From an uncultured Fluviicola sp. (GTDB taxonomy: Bacteria; Bacteroidota; Bacteroidia; Flavobacteriales; Crocinitomicaceae): a stretch of DNA of 64,000 nt. The notes below the pieces were generated by a model. That model did not search any database. It worked only from the letters and a program-made list of their open reading frames with translations, and was not told the origin of the DNA. Of the stretch, positions 25,035 through 33,733 are shown piece after piece. Both the position numbers and the translations under genes were made by a program. Numbering within the stretch: position 1 is the stretch's first letter; every line of letters starts with the position of its first letter. Where the stretch lies: assembly GCF_946478805.1 (NCBI RefSeq), contig NZ_CAMLDC010000013.1, positions 62,001 through 126,000 on the forward strand, given 5' to 3'.

Positions 25035-26393
25035 ATGGCACAAATTGAAATTCGTCTTCCAAAAATGGGAGAAAGCGTTACAGAAGCTACCATTACCAAT
25101 TGGTTAAAAGAAGTTGGTGATTCCGTAGCAATGGATGAACCTTTGGTAGAAGTTGCAACTGATAAAGTTGATAACGAATTACCTTCAGAAGCTGCTGGAG
25201 TTTTGGTTCAAAAATTATTTGAAAAGGATCAGGTTGCTCAAGTTGGTGATGTAATTGCGATTATCTCTACAGATGGAGATGCTGCACCGGTTGCGTCAAA
25301 AGCTGAACCTGCTGCGGTAGCGGCTGTTGCTGATACAGTAACCCAGGCACAAGCAGTTGTTTCAAACGGAGGAGTTACTCTTGAGAAAAGCAGTGGAAAT
25401 GGAAAATTCATTTCTCCGCTTGTAAGAAGCATCGCACAAAAAGAAAATATTTCCATGTCAGAGATTGACACCCTTAGCGGAACTGGTATGGGCGGAAGAG
25501 TGACAAAAAAAGACATCCTTTCATACATTGAAACACGTGGAGACGGAGCTGCGGCAACAACTGCTGCTCAACCGAAACCTGCTGTTTCTGCACCGGCTGC
25601 ATCAAACGGGGCTGCTCCTGCGGTTGTCTCAGGTGGATCTTCGTTCTTGGGTAACATCAAGGAACCGGTTGTTCTTGCCAATCCTGGAGATGAGATTATC
25701 GAGATGGACCGTATGCGTAAGCTGATCGCCGAGCACATGGTGATGTCCAAACACGTTTCTCCTCACGTAACTTCTTTTGTTGAAGCAGATGTTACGAATA
25801 TCGTAAACTGGAGAAACAAAATGAAGAAGGAATTTGAAAAACGCGAAGGTGAAAACCTGACGTTCACTCCTATCTTCATGGAAGCGATCGTGAAAGCAAT
25901 CAAGGATTTCCCAATGGTGAATGTTTCCCTTTCAGGAACTCAGATCATCAAACGCAAGGATATCAATATCGGGATGGCAACGGCACTTCCTTCAGGAAAC
26001 CTGATTGTTCCTGTTATCAAGAATGCAGACCGCATGAACCTGACAGGAATTGCAAAATCCGTAAACGAATTGGCAAGAGCTGCACGCGACAACAAATTGA
26101 AGCCGGAAGATATCCAAGGCGGAACATATACTGTAACGAACGTGGGAACATTTGGAAACGTGATGGGAACTCCTATCATCAACCAACCACAAGTTGCGAT
26201 TCTTGCTTTAGGAGCAATCCGCAAAATGCCTGCAGTTATTGAAACACCGGAAGGAGACTTTATTGGTATCCGTCACAAAATGTTCTTATCCCATTCTTAT
26301 GACCACCGCGTAGTTGATGGTTCTTTGGGAGGTCAGTTTGTAAAACGGGTAGCCGACTATTTGGAACAATTTGATATCAATAGAGAATTTTAA
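25035..26393 (+). CDS. 2-oxo acid dehydrogenase complex E2 (dihydrolipoamide acyltransferase)
   Basis: 452 residues: one lipoyl domain (lipoyl-Lys in VEVATDKVDNE), an Ala/Pro-rich linker, a peripheral-subunit-binding domain (SPLVRSIAQKENISMSEI...GRVTKKDIL), a second Ala-rich linker, and a catalytic domain ending in SYDHRVVDGSLGGQF with the active-site His and Asp. The sequence could serve a branched-chain, pyruvate or 2-oxoglutarate complex; E1 and E3 are not adjacent, so the specificity is open. Single-gene unit with own promoter and terminator. Confidence 0.94.
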   Translation: MAQIEIRLPKMGESVTEATITNWLKEVGDSVAMDEPLVEVATDKVDNELPSEAAGVLVQKLFEKDQVAQVGDVIAIISTDGDAAPVASKAEPAAVAAVADTVTQAQAVVSNGGVTLEKSSGNGKFISPLVRSIAQKENISMSEIDTLSGTGMGGRVTKKDILSYIETRGDGAAATTAAQPKPAVSAPAASNGAAPAVVSGGSSFLGNIKEPVVLANPGDEIIEMDRMRKLIAEHMVMSKHVSPHVTSFVEADVTNIVNWRNKMKKEFEKREGENLTFTPIFMEAIVKAIKDFPMVNVSLSGTQIIKRKDINIGMATALPSGNLIVPVIKNADRMNLTGIAKSVNELARAARDNKLKPEDIQGGTYTVTNVGTFGNVMGTPIINQPQVAILALGAIRKMPAVIETPEGDFIGIRHKMFLSHSYDHRVVDGSLGGQFVKRVADYLEQFDINREF

Positions 26394-26428
26394 TGATATT
26401 AGTTGTAACTAAAAAATAAAAAACGCGT

Positions 26429-26464
26429 AAGACCCACCAACTTAAACTGAAAGAGGTGGGTCTT
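26429..26464 (+). terminator. rho-independent terminator after E2
   Basis: Perfect 10-base arms AAGACCCACC and GGTGGGTCTT followed by TCTTAATTT. It ends 17 bases before the OmpA gene. Confidence 0.85.
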
Positions 26465-26481
26465 TCTTAATTTATACTACA

Positions 26482-28821
26482 ATGAAATTACTGAAATCTA
26501 CTATTTTACTAACTCTCTTGTGTCCGTTCTTGTCCTTTGGACAATATGATACCAAGCGCGTTATGGAATTGATTAACAGCGGTTCGGAATCCGAACTGGT
26601 AATGGAAAGTGCAATCATGATCCAGGAAGGCTATTATTACCAAGCCGGAATGATCGTTGACAAATTACTTGAATTCCAACCAACGAGTTCTAACTACAAT
26701 TACCGCCGTGGATTTATCTATTTGGAAATGGCTACGGATTTCGTAAAGGCCACTCCTTACCTGGAAAAAGCGGTATTGAAAACGGACAAAAAATACGATC
26801 CGTTCAATACCAAAGAAACAGCAGCTCCTGTTGATTCTTATTTCGAAATGGGAAAATGCTACCATGCGGCAGGAAACATTGATAAAGCGGAAGAGTTTTA
26901 CAACAAGTTCCTCACCAATTCAATTGCAAAATCAAACAACGTATTCTTTGCAAAGCTGTATTTGGAGCAATGTAAAATCGCACGTGCCGAAATGGCCAAA
27001 CCTAAAAATGTTTATTTGAAAAACATGGGAAGTTCGGTGAATACCGCTAACCCGGAATTTTCTCCGGTGATTTCATTGGATGGTTCTGCCTTGTATTACA
27101 CTTCCAGAAGAAGATGGCCTACGGGAGCATCCGACAAAGGATTAGACCCAAGAAATAACCAGTACCCGGAAGATATTTATGTTTCATACCGCGATTTCGA
27201 TTCGACCTGGATGGACCCGATCAAATTAGAGTTCTGTGACTCCTTGCAAAATGAAGCAACTTTAGCGGTAAGCCCGGATGAGCGACGCGTGTATGTATAC
27301 CAGGACACCAAAGGAAACGGGGACATCTTCTATTCCGATTTCTCTACCAATAAATTCCAATTGGTCACTCACCTGGATGATAAGAAAATCAATACCAACG
27401 ATTGGGAAACTCATGCTACGGTCACTCCTGACGGACAACGGATGTATTTCGTATCGAACCGCAAAGGTGGTTACGGAGGGCGTGATATCTATTACAGTAT
27501 CAAACAAAAAGACGGTTCTTGGGGAGATCCTGTAAATGCAGGACCAAACATCAACGGGCCGATGGAAGAAGAATCTCCATTCGTTTCTATCGATAACAGC
27601 ACCCTTTACTTTTCAAGCAATGGAAATAAAAGTATGGGGGGGTTTGACATCTTCATGTCTACAATTGACAGTAAAGGTCAATGGGGACCGGCAATGAATT
27701 TAGGTTCCCCTATCAACTCCACGTGTGATGATATTTTCTACACCACTACAGTTGACGGTTTGACCGGATACATGACTTCTCTTCGTGCTGACGGTAAAGG
27801 AGAAAAAGATATCTACGAGATCAAGAACAACTATTTAGGGGTGAAAAATATCGCTGTATTGAACGGGAAAATCAACGTGATCGGAAACAAACCGCTTCCG
27901 GAAGATGTATCCGTAACATTGAGATGTCTGAATTGCGACAACCCGTATGACCGTAAATTATTCCCTCGTTTGCGTGATGGAGTATTCATGAATGCTTTGG
28001 AACCTTGTAAAGAATACGACTTGACATTCTCTTACGAAAAAGACGGGAAAAAGAACTTCTATAACGAGAAATTCAAAACCGAATGTAACAAGGAATACTC
28101 GGAAGTTTACCGCGAATTCTGGTTGGATCTCGACAAGCAAATGATGGTGAAACCTTACTACGTAGTTGGAACAATTACGGATAGTAAGACGAAAGAAAAA
28201 CTGACGGGTGTTGCAATCAGCCTGGTGAACAAGAAAACAGGAGAAAAACTGTCCCAATCTTCAACGAATACTGCCGGAGCTTACAAGACCGACACACTTG
28301 GTGGTATGAAGAAAGGTGACAACGTAGAATTTGCCTTGACATTGGAAAAAGCAGGATATGTGACAATGACATACGATTCTCCTATCACCTTAGATGACAA
28401 TTCTGAAATCCGAATCGACCGGTCATTGGCTAAAAATGAAGTGGGAACAGACATCGGTTTGAACGTGAATCCAATTTACTTTGATTACAACAAATGGGAT
28501 ATCCGCCCGGATGCTGCGAAAGAATTGGATAAGATTGTCGATATCATGAAGAAAAATCCGGGAATCAATATCGAATTGGGTTCTCACACGGATAGCCGTG
28601 GTAAGGACGAATACAATATCAAATTATCCGATCAACGTGCAAAAGCTTCTGCCCGCTATATCGTCTCCAAAGGAATCGCTGCTAACAGGATTTCCGGAAA
28701 AGGATATGGTGAAACGAAACTGAAAGTATCTGATGCTCAAATCAACAACATGCCAAGCTGGGATGAGAAAGAAAAAGGACATCAGTTGAATCGTAGAACT
28801 GAGTTCATTATTGTGAAATAA
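26482..28821 (+). CDS. OmpA-family protein with TPR, beta-propeller and CRD domains (PorE-like)
   Basis: 779 residues: signal peptide (ending LSFGQ), TPR-like helices (about 50-160), a WD40-like PD40 beta-propeller (about 180-450, with repeated FVSNRKGGYGGRDIYYS-type blades), a carboxypeptidase-regulatory-like domain (about 560-655) and a C-terminal OmpA peptidoglycan-binding domain (NPIYFDYNKWDIRPDAAKEL; SHTDSRGKDEYNIKLSDQRA). This TPR-propeller-CRD-OmpA order is the one described for the T9SS component PorE, so it may tie the T9SS to the cell wall; several OmpA paralogues exist in flavobacteria, so the assignment is an inference. Confidence 0.88.
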   Translation: MKLLKSTILLTLLCPFLSFGQYDTKRVMELINSGSESELVMESAIMIQEGYYYQAGMIVDKLLEFQPTSSNYNYRRGFIYLEMATDFVKATPYLEKAVLKTDKKYDPFNTKETAAPVDSYFEMGKCYHAAGNIDKAEEFYNKFLTNSIAKSNNVFFAKLYLEQCKIARAEMAKPKNVYLKNMGSSVNTANPEFSPVISLDGSALYYTSRRRWPTGASDKGLDPRNNQYPEDIYVSYRDFDSTWMDPIKLEFCDSLQNEATLAVSPDERRVYVYQDTKGNGDIFYSDFSTNKFQLVTHLDDKKINTNDWETHATVTPDGQRMYFVSNRKGGYGGRDIYYSIKQKDGSWGDPVNAGPNINGPMEEESPFVSIDNSTLYFSSNGNKSMGGFDIFMSTIDSKGQWGPAMNLGSPINSTCDDIFYTTTVDGLTGYMTSLRADGKGEKDIYEIKNNYLGVKNIAVLNGKINVIGNKPLPEDVSVTLRCLNCDNPYDRKLFPRLRDGVFMNALEPCKEYDLTFSYEKDGKKNFYNEKFKTECNKEYSEVYREFWLDLDKQMMVKPYYVVGTITDSKTKEKLTGVAISLVNKKTGEKLSQSSTNTAGAYKTDTLGGMKKGDNVEFALTLEKAGYVTMTYDSPITLDDNSEIRIDRSLAKNEVGTDIGLNVNPIYFDYNKWDIRPDAAKELDKIVDIMKKNPGINIELGSHTDSRGKDEYNIKLSDQRAKASARYIVSKGIAANRISGKGYGETKLKVSDAQINNMPSWDEKEKGHQLNRRTEFIIVK

Positions 28822-28842
28822 GAAAATAGATTATTTTATATA

Positions 28843-28877
28843 AAGCCGGTTATCGAAAGAGAAGCCGGTTTTTTTTT
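28843..28877 (+). terminator. putative terminator after the OmpA gene
   Basis: Two AAGCCGGTT words pair through their self-complementary CCGG core with two wobble pairs, followed by a nine-T run. Weaker stem than the other terminators in the window. Confidence 0.55.
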
Positions 28878-28880
28878 GTA

Positions 28881-29012
28881 TCAATTATTTAATGGAGAAT
28901 GTAAAATGGAGAATTGAAAAGATGGGATTTTCATCCTGGTAATGAACAGGTATCTGCCTTAAAAAGTATTTTCTTCCTTTTCAATTTTACATTTTCAATT
29001 ATCAATTATCAA
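28881..29012. repeat. ATTGA-type intergenic element with inverted arms
   Basis: Left arm (about 28881-28921) of AATGGAGAATTGAAAAG-like words and right arm (about 28976-29012) of the inverted words enclose about 55 bases of unrelated DNA. A second copy of this type lies at 29911-30032 on the other side of the exonuclease gene. Confidence 0.5.
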
Positions 29013-29057
29013 ACTTCCCCACATTTTCCCCATCTTTGAGGTATAACTTTTTGCATT

Positions 29058-29912
29058 ATGAATTTATCACTCACTCGGAATTTTGTCATGCTGGACTTGG
29101 AAACAACAGGACTGGATGTAGCGAAAGACCGAATCATTGAAATTGCTTTGATTAAAATCACTCCAAGCGGAGAACAGAGTGAATATTGCAAACGCGTTAA
29201 TCCTACGATTCCGATTACGGCTGAATCGGCTCAAATTACCGGGATTACGGACGAAATGGTTGCCGGAGAACCTACTTTCGGGGAATTGGCAGACGAGATC
29301 GCTGCATTCATCGATGATGCAGACCTGGGAGGATACAACTCAAACAAGTTCGATATTCCCGTTTTAGCGGAAGAGTTCCTTCGGATCGGTCACGGGTTCA
29401 AGATCAATGAGCGCCGGTTCATCGATGTTCAGAATATCTTTCACAAGATGGAACAACGCACCTTGGCGGCAGCTTACCAGTTCTATTGCAAAGGATCGAT
29501 GGAAAATGCACACAACGCCTTATACGATACACAAGTTACCCTCGACGTGTTCAAAGCACAATTGGAGCGCTATCCGGATCTGGCTAGATCCATTCCCGAA
29601 CTGTCCGACTTTTCCCGTCAGGGAAACCAGGAATGGCATGATTTCGCAGGAAGATTGGGAAAAACAAAAGACGGCCAGGTGACTTATAACTTTGGAAAGC
29701 ACAGGGGAAAAACGGTCGAAGAAGTTGCAGAATCCGAACCGGGATATTTTGGCTGGATGATGGATGCAGACTTCCCCCTATTCACCAAACAACTGCTGCG
29801 TGAAGAAATGGAACGCATCAAGCAGAAGCGTCGTGAAAAACGCGAAGGCGAAAACTCCGGTTTAAGTATAGAGGACAAATTGGCGGCGCTTCAGAATAAA
29901 TTTAAAAAGTAA
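29058..29912 (+). CDS. 3'-5' exonuclease (DnaQ/ExoX-like, DEDDh)
   Basis: 284 residues. The DEDDh exonuclease domain (about 1-180) shows ExoI FVMLDLETTGL, ExoII YNSNKFDIPVL and ExoIII HNALYDTQVT with the catalytic His. A C-terminal module (about 205-255, TYNFGKHRGKTVEEVAESEPGYFGWMM) matches the ExoX-like C-terminal domain. Probable DNA proofreading or repair exonuclease, cytoplasmic. It is the only gene between two similar non-coding repeats. Confidence 0.9.
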   Translation: MNLSLTRNFVMLDLETTGLDVAKDRIIEIALIKITPSGEQSEYCKRVNPTIPITAESAQITGITDEMVAGEPTFGELADEIAAFIDDADLGGYNSNKFDIPVLAEEFLRIGHGFKINERRFIDVQNIFHKMEQRTLAAAYQFYCKGSMENAHNALYDTQVTLDVFKAQLERYPDLARSIPELSDFSRQGNQEWHDFAGRLGKTKDGQVTYNFGKHRGKTVEEVAESEPGYFGWMMDADFPLFTKQLLREEMERIKQKRREKREGENSGLSIEDKLAALQNKFKK

Positions 29913-30032
29913 TTCAATGGATAATTGAAAATCTAAAATTGAAAAGAGGGGAAAGTGTTGCTTCACTGACATCACTTCTTTAACTATTCAAACTTACTTT
30001 TCAATTCTCAATTGTCCATTTTCAATTTAAAA
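29911..30032. repeat. ATTGA-type intergenic element with inverted arms (second copy)
   Basis: Left arm about 29914-29948 and inverted right arm about 29996-30028, with an unrelated 50-base centre. Same design as 28881-29012. It fills the gap between the exonuclease and FAH genes. Confidence 0.5.
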
Positions 30033-30034
30033 AA

Positions 30035-30646
30035 ATGAAAATCATTTGTATCGGGAGAAACTATGCAGATCACGCAAAAGAATTGAATAATCCGCTTCCC
30101 AGCGAACCCGTTTTTTTTATGAAACCGGATACGGCCTATCTGCCTGCAGGAAACGATTTTTATATTCCTGACTTTACGAAAGACCTGCACTACGAATGTG
30201 AGGTCGTCGTGAAAATCAAAAAAGTGGGAAAAAACATCCAGGAGAAATTTGCCAAGGATTACTACGATGAAATCTCATTGGGAATCGACTTCACAGCGCG
30301 CGATTTACAGGAACAATGCAAAGCAAAAAGCCTTCCGTGGGAAAAAGCGAAAGCATTTGATAACAGCGCCCCGATGGGAACGCACTTCATCCCGGTCAAT
30401 TCCGTGAACCTGGCTGATTTCCATTTCAGCTTGAATAAAAACGGGGAAACCGTTCAGAAAGGACATTCAGCAGACATGATTTTCTCCATTGACCGGATCA
30501 TTGCATTTGTTTCCCAATACGTTACCCTCAAAACAGGCGATCTGATCTTCACCGGAACTCCGGCTGGAGTGGGTCCGGTAGCAATCGGAGATCACCTGGA
30601 GGCGTTCATCGGAGAAGAGAAAATTCTGGATTTGCGGGTGAAGTAG
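30035..30646 (+). CDS. fumarylacetoacetate hydrolase family protein
   Basis: 203 residues, the short FAH fold: IICIGRNYADHAKEL at the N-terminus, PVFFMKPDTA, the metal-binding HYECEVVV and GIDFTARDLQ, and the GDLIFTGTPAGVGPV loop. Members hydrolyse or decarboxylate 2-oxo acids with Mg2+ (for example acylpyruvate hydrolase or oxaloacetate decarboxylase-type activities). The substrate is not predictable. Last ordinary core gene before the tRNA-Leu island. Confidence 0.93.
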   Translation: MKIICIGRNYADHAKELNNPLPSEPVFFMKPDTAYLPAGNDFYIPDFTKDLHYECEVVVKIKKVGKNIQEKFAKDYYDEISLGIDFTARDLQEQCKAKSLPWEKAKAFDNSAPMGTHFIPVNSVNLADFHFSLNKNGETVQKGHSADMIFSIDRIIAFVSQYVTLKTGDLIFTGTPAGVGPVAIGDHLEAFIGEEKILDLRVK

Positions 30647-30654
30647 AATAAAAG

Positions 30655-30693
30655 AAGGAGCTAACTTCCGTTAACTCCCTTATCGTGTGCGCA
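30655..30693 (-). terminator. tRNA-Leu-type terminator with 3'-end remnant, copy 1
   Basis: A hairpin read on the minus strand (GGAGTTAAC-GGAA-GTTAGCTCC, one G-U pair) preceded by TGCGCACA, the same order as at the 3' end of tRNA-Leu at 33734. On the minus strand it follows the patatin stop codon by about 25 bases and can terminate that gene. It is a degenerate repeat of 32684-32722 and 33704-33740. Confidence 0.65.
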
Positions 30694-30717
30694 AGTCAGT
30701 TCAAAAGCTGAACCGCA

Positions 30718-31935
30718 TTATTTAGTATTTCGACTATCGATCCAGGCGGGGTTTGAAAGATGGCTCAGATTAGCTACTTTATCACCGTGGGCAGTTACTA
30801 ACTCCCCCCTTCCCGTTTCCGGATCTATTAAATCTCTTCTAAACCAATTGGCCTTCCTCTCGTTCAGTGGTTTATTTGCTTCTGAAGGTGGACAAATATG
30901 CTCTGCTACAGCTTCTCCTAAAACTTTCATGAGAGGGAATTTTGTTACGTCAGACATATCGATTTTAGATAGTTCTTCGTTTGATAGTTGATGTATCCAA
31001 TCTGCCATTTCATGAGGTACCGACTCTAATGATAAGTCGGGTAATTTTTTTATAGCTTCCTCGTCAAGAGACAATTGATACCTTCTGAAATCAAGACCGT
31101 CCAAAAGCGGACTGCGCAACATATCCACCTGCATTTCGCTTGCGTCTTTGCTTGCTTCATCCATTACATAGTTTAACCAAAACAAAGCATCTGGCCCTTT
31201 GGGATTCTCAACATCCTTTGCATCAACAAACCGGAATAATGTGGATGTACCAAAACTGAAAACCGCTAACTCATTTATATGATATTTCCCTTTTCCATTG
31301 TAAACAACAGCTTCCAGCACGGCTGCACCAACCGGATTGTTATAACTCGTGGTACCTCCGTCAACAAATCGTTCAAAAGGAGCAAAGTACGTTGGGGCCG
31401 ACATTGTTGCTTCCATAACGCCTCGTAGCAAAACATCCTGGTACGTTCCTTTTGTTTCGTTTCCAACTTTAAAGCACGTAAAAAAAGTTTCTTCACCTGC
31501 AGAAATATCTTTTGAAGTAAAAAGCATGTCCAAGCCCGATTCATCGTTTGCATTTTTGAGGGTATCGTCTCCCACTATTGTTTTTAATAGCTTTCGATAA
31601 TTTATTTTGTCGAATGCAGGCGGGTTATAAAACCTGCTTGCCAGAAGGCTTCTGGATGTAAATACTTTAGATACCAATTGTTCGTATAAAGATTCAATTT
31701 CCACCGCAGTCTTTTTCTTGGTAATCAGACCACCGATAATTGCTCCTGTTGAAGTTCCTGCAATCATATCCGCCCATTCGTAAATAGGAGATCCTGCCAG
31801 CTCTTCCAGCTTTTTTAATAACTGAATGGTAAATATGCCTCGCATTCCACCACCGTCAATACTTATAATGATTTTTTTATTTGCTCCGATATTTAAATTT
31901 TCACGAGCGATCTCTCTTTTTGATTTTGTCTCCAT
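30718..31935 (-). CDS. patatin-like phospholipase
   Basis: 405 residues. A patatin domain with the oxyanion motif DGGGMRG at 28-34, the nucleophile elbow GTSTG with S62, and the catalytic Asp of DGG at 192. A 110-residue C-terminal part is unassigned and there is no signal peptide, so it is cytoplasmic. Patatins cleave phospholipid acyl chains; some are effectors of abortive defence systems such as CBASS, but no CD-NTase gene is present here. It is the largest gene of the tRNA-Leu island and is followed by the tRNA-type terminator copy 1. Confidence 0.9.
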   Translation of the reverse strand: METKSKREIARENLNIGANKKIIISIDGGGMRGIFTIQLLKKLEELAGSPIYEWADMIAGTSTGAIIGGLITKKKTAVEIESLYEQLVSKVFTSRSLLASRFYNPPAFDKINYRKLLKTIVGDDTLKNANDESGLDMLFTSKDISAGEETFFTCFKVGNETKGTYQDVLLRGVMEATMSAPTYFAPFERFVDGGTTSYNNPVGAAVLEAVVYNGKGKYHINELAVFSFGTSTLFRFVDAKDVENPKGPDALFWLNYVMDEASKDASEMQVDMLRSPLLDGLDFRRYQLSLDEEAIKKLPDLSLESVPHEMADWIHQLSNEELSKIDMSDVTKFPLMKVLGEAVAEHICPPSEANKPLNERKANWFRRDLIDPETGRGELVTAHGDKVANLSHLSNPAWIDSRNTK

Positions 31936-32228
31936 GTTCGCAGAATTTTAGAATTTATAGCTAAATGATAATAGATATTTGATGGTATTTCGAAAATTAT
32001 ACATTGTGAATAGTTTCGTTTCCAAATTAATGATGTGCGAATCACGCATTTTTTTCGGAAAACATCAAGCGTATAAATACGGTATTTTATTTTGCGGGAA
32101 ACCGCAATTTTCAGATTGAGAATAAATGATTAGAAAAGAAAAATGAGAAGCTTCATAGTCATACCGTTCCTCATTCCTTTTTATATGCAATTCGATTCAA
32201 AATAGAACCGGATAAATACTTCTATACT
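31936..32228. other. AT-rich non-coding gap in the island
   Basis: 293 bases between the patatin start and the hypothetical gene. I see no convincing gene, only very short open frames (one of 18 codons near 32141) and no clear promoter. Its low GC matches the surrounding island. Confidence 0.5.
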
Positions 32229-32633
32229 TTATCCCCAACGTGATTCGAGTTCTGTTAAATCATTATTTAAAAGAGCGTTAAAGGCATCTCTCATATCTTT
32301 CTCTGTTTGGTTAAGACGCTCACTAAGATAATCAGGTTCAAAAATCTCTACAGACTTAAACCATTTACGCTTAGTAATCATTTTGGGACGTTTATAAAAG
32401 ATATAGAATTGATTTGGTTCAATAATGGATATGGCCAGTCCATGATTAGAATTTGTATTAACTAATTCTAATGAAGGGGAATAGCAGATACTGGATTCAT
32501 CAGCAGCAGTTTGTTCATTTAACATATCCAGCCATGGGAATTCATTTAAAACCTGAATAAAATCTTCTTTACTAATAAATCCTTTTTCGAGAATATTCGG
32601 ATTTAGGGGTTCGCAGATAGTATATTTAAACAT
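32229..32633 (-). CDS. hypothetical protein in tRNA-Leu island
   Basis: About 134 residues, no signal peptide or membrane helix, no family recognised. The ATG at 32633 is preferred; a longer reading from 32723 would start inside the terminator repeat copy 2. The gene is AT-rich relative to the core. It lies upstream of the patatin gene on the same strand, with 293 bases of AT-rich DNA between them, so co-transcription is possible but not evident. The composition and setting suggest an accessory gene. Confidence 0.6.
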   Translation of the reverse strand: MFKYTICEPLNPNILEKGFISKEDFIQVLNEFPWLDMLNEQTAADESSICYSPSLELVNTNSNHGLAISIIEPNQFYIFYKRPKMITKRKWFKSVEIFEPDYLSERLNQTEKDMRDAFNALLNNDLTELESRWG

Positions 32634-32683
32634 CACTCTAAAGATTAAGGGGTTAATAGAGTAAAAATAAGAATAAAACAAAC

Positions 32684-32722
32684 AGGAGATAACTTCCGTT
32701 ATCTCCCTTCTCGTTGTGCACA
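32684..32722 (-). terminator. tRNA-Leu-type terminator with 3'-end remnant, copy 2 (orphan)
   Basis: Identical 24-base hairpin core (GGAGATAAC-TTCC-GTTATCTCC on the plus strand) to the real tRNA terminator, preceded on the minus strand by TGTGCACAACGAGAA and, further upstream, by a T-arm-like CCGGTTC/CCGG sequence. There is no minus-strand gene upstream that it could serve, so it looks like a relic of a tRNA 3' end. Confidence 0.65.
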
Positions 32723-32878
32723 ATTCGGTCCGGAACGAGAACCGGAAATAGATTATAGATTTTCATTACCTATTCGTTTCAAAGGTCTTTATTCGATTTT
32801 TTATGAGAATTTTGGTATTTTAGTTTTACTTGAATGATCTTTAGGAAACAAGAGCTTTCTTCATGATAAATTTACTTT

Positions 32879-33628
32879 ATGGAACAAAAAGAACCACTAT
32901 CTGAGTTAATGATCAAAATTTTCGGTCCTGCGGCTGATCAAATTGGAAAAACACTTTCTGATCAAATACAAGCCGTCAGATTTCGTCTTTCATTAGGGAT
33001 TCTTGAAAGAGCAAAAGCTAGAGCCGAAAAACATAATATTCCAATAAAGAATATTCCTATTAAAGTAATTATACCACTTTTAGAAGGCGCCTCATTAGAG
33101 GAGGATGAATCAATGAGAGATTTGTGGGTTAATATGCTTGTAAATATGTTGAATATAGAAGAAAATTTTAATCAACATATTTTCCCTTCTATATTAAGTC
33201 AAATTTCCAAAGAGGATTATGAAGAATTGTTATCACTTAAGGAGAATGAGGATTTACTAACATCAAAAAGGGAAAAATTGGATAAGTTAAGAGAAAGTGA
33301 AACTACAGAATCAGGTTATCATTCTTCGAGCGATGAATACCGAATTTTATTCAAAGAATATGACGAGAATCAGCAAAGTGGATTTTATGTTAGTATCGAT
33401 TCCAGCGATAATCTAGAAAGGTTGAAACTTATAAAACAAACTCCACCAAAAATATACATACCTGAACTCTTGATTGGGGGGAATCATGATGTGAGTTTCG
33501 GTGGTCTTATGGAAAAATACTATACGATAGAAGCAGAATATGATATAGAAGATTTCGGGTTCAGAATTACCGAATTGGGCAAGAAATTTCTAGCCGTATG
33601 CTCATCAAAACTTGATGAAGGTAAATAA
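32879..33628 (+). CDS. Abi-alpha (DUF4393) family protein
   Basis: 249 residues. The N-terminal part (about 1-100) matches the Abi_alpha/DUF4393 family: LGPAADQIG-like start, IPLLEGASLEEDESMRDLWVN motif at about 68-88, then a helical region of predicted coiled coils. The family is named from lactococcal abortive-infection proteins and is often found in accessory regions; mechanism unknown. It is AT-rich and stands between terminator copies 2 and 3. Confidence 0.8.
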   Translation: MEQKEPLSELMIKIFGPAADQIGKTLSDQIQAVRFRLSLGILERAKARAEKHNIPIKNIPIKVIIPLLEGASLEEDESMRDLWVNMLVNMLNIEENFNQHIFPSILSQISKEDYEELLSLKENEDLLTSKREKLDKLRESETTESGYHSSSDEYRILFKEYDENQQSGFYVSIDSSDNLERLKLIKQTPPKIYIPELLIGGNHDVSFGGLMEKYYTIEAEYDIEDFGFRITELGKKFLAVCSSKLDEGK

Positions 33629-33660
33629 TTATCATGGAGTCAAATCACGAACGCATTCGA

Positions 33661-33688
33661 CTTGTCGGCATAAACTTCTCGTCCAGTC
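33661..33688. repeat. 28-bp repeat, inverted copy at 40299-40326
   Basis: The complement of this stretch reads GACTGGACGAGAAGTTTAT followed by GCCGACAAG and is matched at 40299-40326 with one difference. Each copy abuts a terminator hairpin on its 3' side when read towards the tRNA or the RhiA operon. Confidence 0.6.
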
Positions 33689-33703
33689 CTAACAAAATAA
33701 AAA

Positions 33704-33727
33704 AGGAGATAACTTCCGTTATCTCCC
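33704..33727 (-). terminator. rho-independent terminator of tRNA-Leu (copy 3)
   Basis: On the minus strand the hairpin GGAGATAAC-GGAA-GTTATCTCC is followed by TTTTTTATTTTG. It starts 7 bases after the tRNA 3' end and is the intact member of the three-copy repeat. Confidence 0.85.
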
Positions 33728-33733
33728 TCGTTG

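Noticed and set aside
30718..33628. CBASS system
   Set aside because: The patatin could be a CapV-type effector, but no CD-NTase, Cap2/Cap3 or similar gene is present, and the Abi-alpha gene is not a CBASS component.
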